From Candidatus Altimarinota bacterium (lineage in GTDB: Bacteria; Patescibacteriota; Gracilibacteria; BD1-5; UBA6164): a stretch of DNA of 64,000 bases. Below are positions 10,146 to 22,023 of the stretch, piece after piece. The notes beneath the pieces are model-generated. The model was given only the letters and a program-made list of their open reading frames with translations. It was not told where the DNA came from and made no database searches. Each line of letters starts with the position of its first letter. Within the stretch, counting starts at the first letter, position 1. The DNA is taken from the NCBI GenBank assembly GCA_022565555.1, contig JAIUMN010000002.1, forward strand, positions 1-64,000. Direction: 5' to 3'. The position numbers and the translations under genes were made by a program.

Positions 10146-10484
10146 ATGAACGTGAATATCAATAGAAAAATTCATGATATCGTATGAAATAATCCGTGAA
10201 CTCCATCTAAGTATACAATATCATCTGACGAGAAGATTGATTTTATATATACATATCTTAAAAAAGAACAACGTAACTCACGCGTACGAAGAATTATAAA
10301 AATTATTTTTTGGATTATTCTTATAGGGTATTTTTATATTACAATATTTGTCTTACTTCCAAGGATATTATGAGACATGATCCCTTGAGTAGATATAAAT
10401 AGTATACGTAATAATATATTTTGACCCCAAGGTGATACTCAATCAGATAGTCCTTCTAGAGTAGATATGCAAGATGAATTTTAA
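10146..10484 (+). CDS. Small membrane protein, hypothetical
   Basis: A 112-aa protein with one clear hydrophobic segment near residues 53-75 (IIKIIFWIILIGYFYITIFVL) between a basic N-terminal half and a Ser/Asp-rich tail (GDTQSDSPSRVDMQDEF). It starts 30 bases after polA and is followed in the same frame by another small membrane protein after nine codons. No family recognised. Confidence 0.62.
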
Positions 10485-10511
10485 GAGATTTATTATATAG
10501 CATCACTTTTT

Positions 10512-10763
10512 ATGATTTTTGTTATACAAATTATATATGGAATACTCCTTATAACTTGAGGATATTATCTTATAAAATATAGAAGAACTGTGAAATCTTG
10601 GACAGGAAATTGGTATTGGGCAGAAAAGTATATCGGAAATTGAGGAACGTATTTTGTATTAATACTTATATGACTCGGTATGATGTTTTTTTGAGTTCTT
10701 TATCCTTTCTGATGATTAGAGATTATTTTCTGACCTTGAATCAACCCCCCATCTACACCATAA
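10512..10763 (+). CDS. Small membrane protein, hypothetical
   Basis: An 83-aa protein with two hydrophobic helices (MIFVIQIIYGILLITGGYYL and TYFVLILIGLGMMFFGVLYP) separated by a basic-aromatic loop (KYRRTVKSWTGNWYWAEKY). The short tail is Pro-rich. Several TGAs read as Gly lie inside the helices. It probably forms an operon with the 112-aa membrane gene just upstream. Function unknown. Confidence 0.6.
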
Positions 10764-10860
10764 CTTTCTTCTTTTTTTATCCTCCTAGTCTTCTATAAAG
10801 TCATCTTTTTGTTTGCTATTTTCTCTATGTTTTATACAATATTGACGTTATTTTTAACCT

Positions 10861-12363
10861 ATGATTCTTATGCGATATATTCTAAAAATTACAGCACTCT
10901 TTCTTATTTTTTTATCAAGTATATCATTTGCTACTGCAGACGATTCTACCGTTACGAGAAATGAACTTTTTCAGTACTTTGCAAACATATATCGGGATGA
11001 TGTACCACAAAGTTACTTATATATTGATGTAAAGTATAGTGGTTTAGAGAGATACCCACAGCTACACCGTTCGCTTCAAGTTTTGATTTATAAAAATCTT
11101 ATCAAAAATAATCCTATAGTTTTTCGTCCTGAATCGAAAGTAACACTTCGTGAATTCTCTATTTTGAGTGAACGACTTACATGAGTGACTGTTCCTTTTG
11201 ATACTATCAATACGTCACAGCTACAGAGCCAAGATTTTGAAGCATTAAAGCTTTACATAGAAGGCGTAAGAGATCAATCAATTATCCCAGTTACTTCCAC
11301 GCCTTCATCTCTTGGTCAAAAGTGAGATATATTGTTTGATATCTATGATACACTTAAAAGTGAGCATTACGATGCTCAATGATTTGATAGAGATCAACTT
11401 ATTTTGTGAGCTATCAGATGAATGACTGAAAGTACATGAGATACATATACAACATACTTTCCACCAACGCAAAGTCAGGATTTTTTTGATTGACTTGATG
11501 GAGAATATGAGGGAATATGATCATATGTTGACATGCCTGAACCCTGAGTATTTCTTATAGTCACTCCAATGGTCTGATCTCCTGAAGAGAAATCATGACT
11601 TAAATGAGGAGATAGAGTAACTCATGTTGATAGCCGTGAAATCACAACTGAGAACTCCCAAGCTGAGATAATATCATGGATTAAATGACCTGCTGGATCA
11701 ACAGTGGACTTAACTATTTTCCGACCAAGTACAAGAGAGACGCTCGTACTGACTGTTACAAGAGCAAAAATAATCATCAGTGAGGTTGATCATCAACTTA
11801 TTAATACCAATACATATTATATACAAGTTAAAAATTTTTGAGAAAAAGTCGATAGTGAATTTTATGATGCTATGAAGGCATTTAAAGATTCAGGGGCCAC
11901 AAAACTTATTCTAGATTTCCGTAATAACCCTGGTGGATACCTCTGAAAGGTTATACATATACTTTCACACTTTATAGAAACATGAGAGCCTGTAGCGCTT
12001 ATTAAGCAACAGAACTATAATATGTATCATGAGGCAAAAGATATTGAGAAATTTGACCTTTCTCATACTAAAGTAATCATACTTCAAAATTCATGAACAG
12101 CATCTGCTTCTGAGATTTTTATCTGAACGCTTCAAGATTATTATCCTAATATTAAAACTATTTGAGAAAATACATTTTGAAAATGATCAGTTCAAAGTCT
12201 GAGACAATATTATGATGGCTCTACTTTACGCTTTACAACTGCGAGATGGTATACATGAAAATTAGAAAGAGCAATTGATTGAATCTGAATCTCTCCAGAT
12301 ATAAAATTAGAAGATACTCCTTCAGATTCTGAAGACTCTATACTTAATGAAGCCTTGAGGTAA
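10861..12363 (+). CDS. C-terminal processing peptidase, S41 family
   Basis: Exported serine protease of the Ctp/Tsp type, acting in the envelope. The 500-aa protein has a signal peptide (residues 1-25, ending SFATA) and an N-terminal domain of about 100 residues with SLH-like repeats (TRNELFQYFANIYRD, VTLREFSILSERL). The S41 N-terminal region (DQLILGAIRGMTESTGDTYT), a PDZ domain (GSPEEKSGLKGGDRVTHVD) and the catalytic core follow. Ser415 in GTASASE and Lys441 in FGKGSVQ form the expected Ser/Lys pair. The start may be ATG 10861 or ATG 10870. It is followed five bases later by the miaB-HAD gene. Confidence 0.93.
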
Positions 12364-12367
12364 TTAT

Positions 12368-14374
12368 ATGAAAAAGTACTTTATACAGACATTTTGATGT
12401 CAGATGAATCAGGCAGATAGTGAAAAGGTCCAAATGGTACTTCTTCAATGTTGATTTATGAGAGCATCTTCTATTGAAGATGCTCATATTGTCGTATTTA
12501 ATACCTGTAGTGTGAGGCAAAAATGAGAAGATAGAGTTTTTGGAATGATTCAAGAGATAAAAAAACATGATAAAGATAAAAAAGAAAAAACACTTGTTTG
12601 AATAACTGGGTGTATGGTGCGTAAAACAGGTATAGCAAAAAGATATCTAGAGAGTGATGTAAGAAAAAAAATCCAAAAAATAGAATTTTTAGAAACTCAA
12701 AATGAAGTATACAATAGTGATGATAAGCTTTTCCCTCGTAGTATATACCTTGATTTTACTTTTCGTATAGAGGAGACAAAATATATCCCACATATTCTTT
12801 CACATATACTTTGAAAAAAAATAGGACAAGAAGATAAGTTTGATGACTATTTGAAACAAATACAGCAACGAGAAAATCCTTTCTCCGCTTCTGTAATTAT
12901 TCAAACCTGATGTGATAATTACTGTACTTTCTGTATCGTTCCTTATACACGCGGATCTGAGGTTTCACGAGAAAATAGTGAAATAGTAAGTGAGTGTAGG
13001 GAGAGTGTGAAGTCTTGAGCTAAAGAAGTAACACTTCTTGGTCAAAATGTTAATTCTTACGGAAAGCAAAAAAATATCAAACTTTGGAATGCTGAGAAAT
13101 CTAAATGGAACAATACTGAGAGAAAAATGAAAATTGGGATTGATCTTGATGATACTCTTTTTGTAGTCCTTTGAGAAGAATTACTTATGCGTTACAATCA
13201 AAAATTCCGTGATTTAGTACGGATGGAGGATATCACAACTTTTGATTGTTGAGGTATAGAAAATCTTATGAATGAGTATCATATATTTGAAACAGAAAAT
13301 GCCCAAAATTTAGAATTACATACTTGAGGGCAAGAAGTTATTCAGAGTTTAAAAGATGACTGATATAAACTATATGTTATTACCTCTCGAGAAGTTCAAG
13401 CAAAAAACGATACTCTTATACTTTTAGAAAAATATTTTTGAAATGATTTTTTTGAGGAAGTTATTTTTATTAAAGAACGTGGGCATGATAATAAATATGA
13501 AGCTGCAAATGAGTACGAGCTTGATATAGTTATAGATGATGGGCCACATCATATCGATGCATATAGAGAAAATTTTAAGTGAAAGATATGCGTATTTCAC
13601 TCACCATGGAATAGAGAATGTAAAGAGGATAATAAAAAAATATATAGAATTCATGATTGGTATGAGTTTCAAAACCTTCTTCCAAAGTTAAGTTTCACCT
13701 CCCCATTTCGTGTACTTCTTGAAGATGTCTGAAATATAGGTTGACTCGATAGGATACGCTTCACTTCTAGTAATCCTCATGATATGACTCGTGATATACT
13801 TGACGCTCACTTTGAAGTACCATCTATGTGTAATTATCTTCATTTTGCCCTTCAGTCTGGATCAAATGAAATGCTCAAAAAAATGAATCGACGACATAGT
13901 TATGAAGATTTCAGAAATATGGTCTATTATCTTCGATCTCGTGATCCTTTGTTTTCTATTTCAACTGATATTATAGTAGGATTTTCTTGAGAAACTGATG
14001 AAATGTTTGAAGCTACTATAAAAGCTTTTGAGGAATGCCAATTTGATTTTTCTTATACAGCTCGCTATTCTGTTCGTCCACAAACACTTGCAGCTCAGAT
14101 GTTTCCAGATGATGTTCCTGATAATATAAAAGCAGAGAGATGGCATATACTTAACTCTCTTCTTCTCAAAAATGTTCAGACTCGCAATGAATTAATGCTT
14201 GGAAGAATTGAGGATATCCTTATATCATGAGAGCGTGATGAACAATTTTTTGGTAGAACACGAAACTTTAAAGAAGTTTTTTTTGAGAAATCTGAATGAG
14301 TAAAAATATGAGATATCATACCTGTAAAAATTACTGATATGGAAAGATACGTTTTGCGTGGATATATAGCCTAA
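12368..14374 (+). CDS. miaB: tRNA methylthiotransferase MiaB with a nested HAD phosphatase domain
   Basis: MiaB adds a methylthio group to isopentenyl-adenosine 37 of tRNA using two Fe-S clusters and SAM. All six cluster cysteines are present: C11, C47, C82 in the N-terminal UPF0004 domain, and C182, C186, C189 in GCDNYCTFC. The core continues with [11 protein letters not shown], then is interrupted at about residue 245 by some 185 residues that form a complete HAD domain: IGIDLDDTL (D259, D261), YVITSRE, a Lys/DNKY region, and VIDDGPHH. MiaB sequence resumes at LLPKL...[13 protein letters not shown] and ends in a TRAM domain. Total 668 aa against about 440-480 for the family. The insert is in frame, with no stop, and resembles 5'(3')-deoxyribonucleotidase (NT5C)-type HAD proteins. 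Confidence 0.92.
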
Positions 14375-14400
14375 GAAGGAAACTTACTTTACAAAATATA

Positions 14401-14433
14401 AAAAAATATTACTCTATTCAGTAATATTTTTTT
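14401..14433 (+). terminator. Intrinsic terminator after miaB
   Basis: A 13-bp stem (14401-14413 with 14420-14432) carrying TATTACT/AGTAATA and ending in a T run. Confidence 0.8.
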
Positions 14434-14445
14434 ATATTCCGTCAT

Positions 14446-14700
14446 ATGATAATGGTATATATTCGCATGTTACTTGCATTTACCGCTCTGTTTATTGCAT
14501 ATACTGCACTTATTGTATATATTCCAAGTGTAGGGCAATCAATCGATGAGTTTACATGAAAAACATGGAATGCGGATCTCAGTGAAAGAGTAGAGATATT
14601 TTTTTGAAAGGCACGAGAGGCTCAAGATACTCTAGAGCAAAAACTTGATAATCCTGCACCAAACACCTCTCGAAATATTGAAGGGAGAACAGGAAGATAG
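14446..14700 (+). CDS. Small membrane-anchored protein, hypothetical
   Basis: An 84-aa protein with one N-terminal membrane anchor (residues 2-28, MVYIRMLLAFTALFIAYTAL) followed by a charged, coiled-coil-prone tail (ERVEIFFGKAREAQDTLEQK). It stands alone between the miaB terminator and convergent minus-strand genes. No family recognised. Confidence 0.6.
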
Positions 14701-14724
14701 TCTCACCTCTGAGATGCTTAATAC

Positions 14725-16242
14725 TTAATTATCTCATAAGACTGATAAATTATCAAATCATACCTTGTTGGTATATTTACTTTTTTTTGAGGTATTTCAT
14801 TTTGAGTCCTTAAAGGGAATTAATTTTGAGATATAATATTTTGGCAATACTCGTTTCAACTCATACTCTAGCTCTTGTTTTTTCATGCTTTCGATTGATG
14901 TATAATCTTTAAGTGAAAACGTTCATATTTTATCTGGAATCTCATCATAGATATCTTTTAATATTTGTTTCATAAGTTCAGTAGGACTTACTCATCAGAG
15001 AGAATTTCTACTACTTTTTGATATATCTTCTACGAGTAAACATGAAAGCTTTATGACACCCTCTTTTTTAATATACCCTTCCAAGCGAATCCTTTCCCCT
15101 ATTTTCCTTCTATACATAAAGGGCATGTGATGTGCGAGTCAGATATTATTTGTATGCCCTTCATCTAAAAATAATATCTCAAAACTAAGTTTGTTTCATT
15201 CTCCTACAGGAACAAGCTTGATATCTGAGTATTTTAAAGCTGTACTTGCTCTTTTTTCTACTTTAGAGAAACTTTCTTCTAGCCTTTTGATAAACAATGA
15301 TATAGATGAATTATTTTTAAAGTATTCAGATTCTTGTAATAATATCTCAAGATCATTTTCAGTGATTCAGAATTTATTTTTTATTCGATACTCTCAGTAT
15401 TTAAAAGCAAGTTGTGAAATAAGATTCATAAGAATGAGTTTATCTTCTTTGTTTTTTGTTGTGATTCTAATTCAAAGCAAATCCATAATATCGCCTTGAT
15501 TGATGTAATCTTTTTCTCGAAGTGCTTTGGAAATGGTAGATTCTAAAGATTTTTCTCTTACTTCAACTTGAAACATTATTTTTTTTCACTCTCACGGCAC
15601 TCATTCAGCAAAGATACTTCAAGTAAATGTTGTCTTTCATGTTTGAGAAAAATCTTCCATGATTCAATCAATTTCTAATCATAAGGATGAACTTTTCGCA
15701 ATATCTTCTAGATTTCTAATAACTTTCTTTTCAAGTACATCAACTGTTTTTTTTCTCTTTTCTTCTACATGGTGTCAAATTCATTCTTGAAATAGCATTC
15801 ATACTTTTGCGAGCATGCATTTCTTGAGTCATTGAGCTTTTCTCGTTCATTTAAAAAAATCTATTATATCCTTAGAGGTATTGAAGTGAATATTTCATAG
15901 TCACCTTAGTTCCTGATCAGTATAAAATAACTCCTCTTTAAGGTATTTTAAAGATCTTTTTGCTAATTCATTTACTAATTCTATTCATTTAGAGCTTTGA
16001 ATAGTGATTCATAGAATTTCTCTCAGCATTTCTGAAATCTCATCATCACTGAGATTTCATATATTTTCTAGATCTAAAAGAGAAATCTTTATCTTCTCTC
16101 ATTGCTTATTTTTAAATGAAATATAGCGATCCTCAGGTCATATTCTCCTGATAATATCTCAATGATTTCTCCATTGAAAGTTTTCAGTTATTTCATCCTC
16201 ATCTTGAGTATTTCATAGATCCAATATACTATGTGTAATCAT
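14725..16242 (-). CDS. Hypothetical protein with RelA/SpoT-like motif
   Basis: A 505-aa soluble protein, mostly helical in the first half (KRKKTVDVLEKKVIRNLEDI). Around residues 236-262 the sequence SKALREKDYINQGDIMDLLGIRI resembles the RelA/SpoT nucleotidyltransferase region (DIxDLxGIRI). The rest of that domain is hard to align by eye, so a (p)ppGpp-type activity is only a suggestion. It lies 29 bases downstream of the Trm11-like methyltransferase and is probably cotranscribed with it. About two dozen TGAs read as Gly. Confidence 0.72.
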
Positions 16243-16271
16243 ATATCTCTATTATTTATAAGAGAAGTCTC

Positions 16272-17432
16272 TTACTTCATCTTAAGTTTAAAAATTTCTC
16301 TTCCAACTATCTGTTCATCACGTTTATAGAGAAGACTTCAAGAGCGAGTGTGATGGATATTTTGGAGTTTTGGAAGAAGCGGTACTATTTTAGTATACTT
16401 CTCTAGTATAGCATATATATCTGAAAAGTAAAAATATTTCCCCTTTATATCCCAAAAAGGAAAGCATATAACGATATTTCACTGAAACTTGGTTTTCTTG
16501 AGTCACTCAAAGAAATTAGTATAGATATCAAGAAGTTCTTTTTTTTCGATAGCTAGCTTTTTTTCTGTTACAGAGTATTTTTGAAATATTTGCCCAAGAT
16601 ATCACTCTGTTATAATCGAATCACATTTTTTAATATATGGAGATGTTAAAATTTCCTTTGCATCAAGCACTGAGACTCCCGAGACTTTAAGGGTGTTAAA
16701 GAAGTTTTCTTGTGTAAAAGCAATATTTTTCTTTGTTTTTTCAATATTTTCCTGAGAGATATCACTTCAATATACTTCTGAATTTCCCATAAGAATTGAT
16801 TCTATAAGAACTGTTCCAAGTCCACAAAAAGGATCGTAGATTTTACTTCATCATGAGATATGTATCATCATTTGAGCAAGTTTTGGAGGAAGCATCCCAA
16901 CTTCCATATCGCGCGTTTTCCCGTAATCACGCTTAGAGTATGATTCTATGTCTTGAACCCATATAGTTTTTCAAAAGTAATGCGTATTATTAGAGCTTAT
17001 AATAAGTGTAAAATCAGTACCTCTTAGGGTGAGATTTTCTCATATAATTTGTGCTGAACTAAGGTTTTTAAAATCCTTATTAATAAAACGAGATGAAATT
17101 CAGTTATCTTTAAGTGTTTTTTTAGTTTCTATTAATATTCATTTTAAATTTTTATTATCTCATAAGATAGAAAATCCATATCGAAACTTTCCTTGAAAGT
17201 CCTCTGCATGTTTTGAGATAGATGCAGAAACATTTCATGTATAATTTGAGAAAAGTTCAATACATTTTATCGTTCCTCATATATTCTGTAATTTCTTAGT
17301 AACTTCATCTCTATTTTGAGTATCAAGTATACATATACAAGAATCTACATATTCAATACGTGTAGTAGGGAAGAGCGCAACAATTTCAGCAATTGAGAGT
17401 TTATATTCACGTCATAGTTGAAAAGCGTACAT
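16272..17432 (-). CDS. Trm11-like SAM-dependent RNA methyltransferase
   Basis: A 386-aa protein with the class I methyltransferase motif DPFCGLGTVLIES near residue 198, preceded by KRDYGKTRDMEVGMLPPKLAQMMI. That arrangement is typical of the Trm11/THUMP-type tRNA guanine-N2 methyltransferases. The usual DPPY-type catalytic motif appears to be replaced by IITEGYLG, as in a divergent subgroup. The N-terminal 190 residues are probably RNA-binding. The likely substrate is tRNA; the position is not predictable. First gene of a two-gene minus-strand operon. Confidence 0.82.
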
Positions 17433-17578
17433 TTTTATAGCATTAAAAATAATAGCACAATAGTATGTATTATCTTATAATTGTACAGAAAAAAATATTT
17501 TCCTATTAGCACTTTTTTCCTTTACAAAAGAGTATAAAAAAGTAGTATCCATACATATTATTTTTATTATTTTAGAGC

Positions 17579-18304
17579 GTGGTAATAGAGAGAACAGCTT
17601 GCGAAAGCACGTATAATAAAGAAAAGATACAGAGGCTACTTGAACAAATACAAATTACCACAGAAAATTATAGTCTCTATATATTGGCATGTATCCACCG
17701 TTCCATTGTAAATGAACGTGCAAGTTATGCTCCAGAGCATAATGAGAGACTTGAGTTTCTTTGAGATGCTGTCTTGGAGCTTTCTATTACAGAACTTCTC
17801 TATACTACATTTCCTGATAAGACTGAGTGAGAGCTTACTGATATACGTTCCGCTCTCGTACGAGGAAGAAACCTCGCGCTCATAGCTCGAAAACTTGAAC
17901 TATGATCATATTTACTTCTTTGAAATGGAGAAGAAAAATCCTGAGGGCGAGAGAGTGATTATATACTTGCAAATACCCTTGAAGCTATTATAGGGGCAAT
18001 ATATCTTGATAAGTGATATGGTGAATCTCATAGCTTTATAACCAGTTTTATATTTCCATCTCTCCAGGATATACTTGATAAAAGACTTTATAAAGATTAT
18101 AAAACTCTTTTTCAAGAGGAATCACAAGCAAAGTTTGATATCACTCCACGGTATGAGGTACTTGATGAATCTTGACCTGATCATGATAAGGTGTTTATCG
18201 TATGAGCATACCTTTGAGAAAAGCTTTATGGAAAATGATCTTGAAGTAGTAAAAAGAAGGCTCAAGAAAAAGCTGCAGAAAATGCATTTAACTCACTAAA
18301 CTAA
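17579..18304 (+). CDS. rnc: Ribonuclease III
   Basis: Double-stranded-RNA endonuclease for rRNA and mRNA processing. The 241-aa protein has the catalytic signature HNERLEFLGDAVLELSITELL, the second acidic site (LANTLEAIIGAIYLDKG), and a C-terminal dsRNA-binding domain (PRYEVLDESGPDHDKVF, then GKGSGSSKKKAQEKAA). The glycines in FLGDAV and GPDH are TGA. The start is a GTG at 17579, two codons after an in-frame TAG. The yggT gene follows four bases later, so this heads an rnc-yggT-ftsW-holA operon. Confidence 0.95.
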
Positions 18305-18308
18305 GATT

Positions 18309-18602
18309 ATGAATACTATTATTCTCGCACTTGTACTCTTCTTATATCTTGTCCATTATATTATTATAATTGATGTAATTCTATCTTGGCTTTCATTATT
18401 TTGACTTAGATTTCGCCCCCGTTTTATCGCACAATTCATAGATCCGATTTATACTATTATACGAAAATATATTCCTACAACTATTTGAATGTTTGATTTA
18501 ACTCCGATTATAGCACTCCTTGTTACTCTTGTTTTCCATTCACTACTCTTATCAATTTTCCCAGAGGTCTCAGATATTATTAGCTCTATTGCTTCTCGAT
18601 AA
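18309..18602 (+). CDS. YggT family membrane protein
   Basis: A 97-aa protein with two hydrophobic halves. The first (LFLYLVHYIIIIDVILSWL) is followed by the RFIAQFIDPIYTIIRKYIP segment typical of YggT, then DLTPIIALLVTLVF. YggT proteins are linked to division-site or osmotic functions in bacteria and plastids. Its TAA stop overlaps the ftsW ATG by one base (TAATG), which suggests translational coupling with ftsW. Confidence 0.85.
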
Positions 18603-19852
18603 TGCAAACTAAAAACATTGATTACAAACTTTTCTTCGCGGTTGTCGCACTTTTGATATTTGGTCTTATCATGATAAGCTCTGTATCAGTATATGGATCT
18701 TTCCGTGTAACGAGTCAACTTGTTCAAGCTTGACTGATAGATGAAGCATATAACCACTTTTATGTACTCAGAAGTATTTCGCATTTTGTTATCGCATTAC
18801 TCATAATAGGGGTTATATCAAAAGTACCATATAGATTTTTTGAAAAATATGCCTATCATATATTTTCTATCGCACTCATACTTCTTGTTGCAGTTCTTTT
18901 TGTCTGATGGTGACATCAGTGAGCACAGCGTTGGATAGATATCCCAGGACTTCCTTTCAATGTTCAGCCAAGTGAGACAATTAAGTTTGCAATCATAGTA
19001 TTTCTTGCGGCATTTTTTAAAAAATATTCTTATGTTATCCATCGTTTCAAAGAGTGATTTGTCCCATTTATACTAATTATTTGAGTAGTTTTTCTCCTGC
19101 TTGCTATGCAGCCAGATTTTTGATCTATACTTATTGTTGTCCCTGTCGCCTTTATGATGTATTTCATTGCAGGAGCTAATATAAAATATATGTTTTTAAT
19201 GTTTATTTTATGATTTTTCCTTGCATTTTGAGTATATACAGCTTGAGATTATGATAGGGAAACTGGGCGTAATCTGAATAATCTTTGATATATAACGCAG
19301 CGTATTGATAACTTTTTGGAAAATAAACAAGATGCTATAGAGAATAATAGACTTCATTATCAAACAGAGCAAGCGCTTATTGCTATATGAAGCTGATGAT
19401 TTACTGGTTTAGGTTTTTGAAACTCTATCCAGAAGTTTTGATATCTTCCAGAAGTACAGTGAGATTTTATATTTTCCGTAATAGTTGAAGAACTCGGATT
19501 TATTGGAGCATTGATACTTCTTAATCTGTATATGTATATATTTTATCGCGGAATGATGATATCTCGTTATAGTCCTGATGCATTTGCAAGTTATGCTGCA
19601 GCCTGAATATCTTGCTGGATATTTCTTCAAGCATGTATAAACATAGGGGTAAATCTCAATATTGTACCTCTTACGTGAATCACACTTCCATTTGTAAGTT
19701 ATGGGTGATCAAGTATGATTAGTATTAGTATCTGACTCGCTGTCTTACTCTCTATATCTCGACATATAGATGAAGATGAATATCATAAAAAATGGAAGCG
19801 TAAACACCGCTTTTCTCTCAGAAAAACATTTCAAAGATTTAAGCGTACATAA
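18602..19852 (+). CDS. ftsW: Peptidoglycan polymerase of the SEDS family, FtsW type
   Basis: Multi-pass membrane glycosyltransferase that polymerises septal peptidoglycan from lipid II. 416 aa with about ten hydrophobic segments and the SEDS signatures GAQRWIDIPGLPFNVQPSE, LLLAMQPDFGS, GSGGFTGLGFGNS and INIGVNLNIVPLTGITLPFVSYGGSS. Several invariant glycines in these motifs are TGA. RodA cannot be fully excluded by motif alone. Translation is probably coupled to yggT through TAATG; holA follows after 15 bases. Confidence 0.93.
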
Positions 19853-19867
19853 AAATAATACTTCTCA

Positions 19868-20800
19868 ATGATACAACTCATAACATGAAATATATCATAT
19901 CTTCTTAAGCAAGAGCTTTTGAGGTGGAAGCAAGGATTTATCACAAAACATGGTGATATATGAGTATCTCATGTTCAAGAGCTTAATGAATCTAATATAC
20001 AAAGTATACGTGATACTATCTTATCAAGAAGCTTCTTTTCTGAGAAGAAACTTCTTATACTTGAAGATATATCATTTCAAGATAGTCTTATCTTGGAAAT
20101 AATAGATATTCTTCAACAAAAAGATGATGACACTATTGTACTTATCTCTTTAAGTCATGTAGATAAAAGACTTTCAAGTTATAAAAAACTACTTAAAATA
20201 GTTTCAAAGCATCAAGATTTTTCTTTCCAAACACCAGAAGAAAATTTTGGATATTTAAGGGAAAAATATAGCTCTCACTTCTCCCCATGAGCACTTCGAT
20301 ATCTCTTTGAAATAAAGTGAGGTGACCTCTCTAAAACACTTACTGAGATACATAAGCTTACTGAAGTGTATGATTATATTGATAAAGATATTATTGAATC
20401 TATCATAACTCCGGAACTTAATTCATCTATTTTTACTTTGATAGATGCTTTTTTGAACCGTAATTCAAAGATATTTTTTAACGAATTAAGATCTTTATTT
20501 GCAAATGAAAACTTCTACCTTATATCTCAATCATTTCTTTCTAATATACGATTACATCTTTATATTGAGTATCTTAAGAGTAACTCAGTTCCCAATACAG
20601 ATATTATAGATATTTTAAAGCTTTGAAATCGATCATTTCTAGTATCAAAGACTTATAGGCAAAAGTATAAAGAAATTTTTAGTTTATATATAGATCTTAT
20701 AGATTTTGATTCCTCTATGAAGCGTTGAAAAATTGCCACTCAAGGTGATGAGGATTTAGCTCTTTTCTATACACAAATATTTTTACGATATTTCTCCTAG
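19868..20800 (+). CDS. holA: DNA polymerase III delta subunit-like protein
   Basis: A clamp-loader subunit that opens the sliding clamp. The 310-aa protein begins with the delta-type opening MIQLITGNISYLLKQELLRW, then SFFSEKKLLILEDI. It lacks a Walker A motif, as expected for delta. A mid domain (HFSPGALRYLFEIKGGDLSKTLTEIHKL) and a helical C-terminal domain follow the family layout. Sequence identity is low, so the call rests on order of elements. Its 3' end overlaps the convergent dus gene by 18 bases. Confidence 0.78.
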
Positions 20801-21823
20801 TCATGGTCTTTTTTGAAGACTTACTTGAAAAGAAGTACGTATATCGTTAATAGTCTCTTTTGTTTCATCTATAGACTCAGTAGTAACAAGTCTCTTTCTA
20901 TACTCTTTTACTCCAGGGAAGCTCTTAAGGTACTGTACAAGATGCTTTCGTATCTCAAGTGATCCTTTTCGTTCTCATTTTGTTGCAACAAGCTGAGAGG
21001 CATGAAACTCCATTGCTAAAAGCATTTCTTCAAGTGTCGGTTGATATACGTTATTGAGAGTATATTTTTTCTCTTCATCACTGAGATGATTTTCTCATAA
21101 AAAACACCAAGGATTTCAAAAGCTACATCTTCATATCATAAAGCCATCAAGATTTTGAACTTTTTTCATTCCATCAGTATAGCTTAGTACATCACCATTA
21201 CATATTACTGGTATATCGAGATTTCTTTTGAGTTCATATATATTTGTAAAGTCAGCTTTTCATGTATAAGCTTGTTTTGCTGTTCGTCAATGTATCGTTA
21301 TCAGCTTTGCTCACGCCTTTTGAAGTCACTGTGCAAATGCAATAAGGTCTTGATTTCCATCAAAGCTTAAGCGTGTTTTTACTGAAACTGGGAGGCTCGT
21401 AGATTCATCAAGAGCTTTGACGATATCAAATGCAGTTTGTTCGTTTATAAGTAGGCTTGATCCGTGACCAGAACGAACAACTTTTTTTGCGGGGCAGCCC
21501 ATGTTAATATCTATCCCAGAAACTCCGTAGGACTCTATGATCTTTGCAGCTTCTGCAAACTTCTTAGGATCTTTTCAAAATATCTGAACTATAAGCGGCT
21601 TTTCTATCTCTTTATGTGGCAGTACGCTTCCTGCAAGAAACTTTGAATGAACGAGTCCGTCTGCGCTATAGAATTCTGATATACAATATATATGTGGGGC
21701 TATACGCTTCATAGATTGCCTATAGGCACTATCACCATATCCATCCATAGGGGCAAGAAATGCGAGTTTTCAATGTTTTTCTATTTGTTCGTTCCAGAAG
21801 TTTTTATTCATAAATGCTGTCAT
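20783..21823 (-). CDS. dus: tRNA-dihydrouridine synthase
   Basis: FMN enzyme that reduces uridine to dihydrouridine in tRNA. The 346-aa protein shows LAPMDGYGDSAYRQ at the N-terminus, the IDINMGCPAKKVVRSGHGSS catalytic loop with its general-acid Cys, AGAKLITIHGRTAKQAYTG, and PVICNGDV with DGFMIGRCSFGNP. It looks like the DusB branch. The start ATG at 21823 sits behind a GGAG Shine-Dalgarno. It is a single minus-strand gene overlapping the end of holA. Confidence 0.93.
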
Positions 21824-22023
21824 TACTCCGAAGCCCCTTTTACTTCTATGAAAGTCAAAAAAGAAGGGAGATATGAGACAGAGTTTTTTTAAGGATATAA
21901 TTTTCTTCCGCATTATATACAAAAATATATTTTTTCTAGTTTTTATAAAACTTGTCAACGAAAAATATTTGCTCATATAAAATTATAATGCTACTATTGA
22001 AGAGTAATTTTTATAAATACTGT

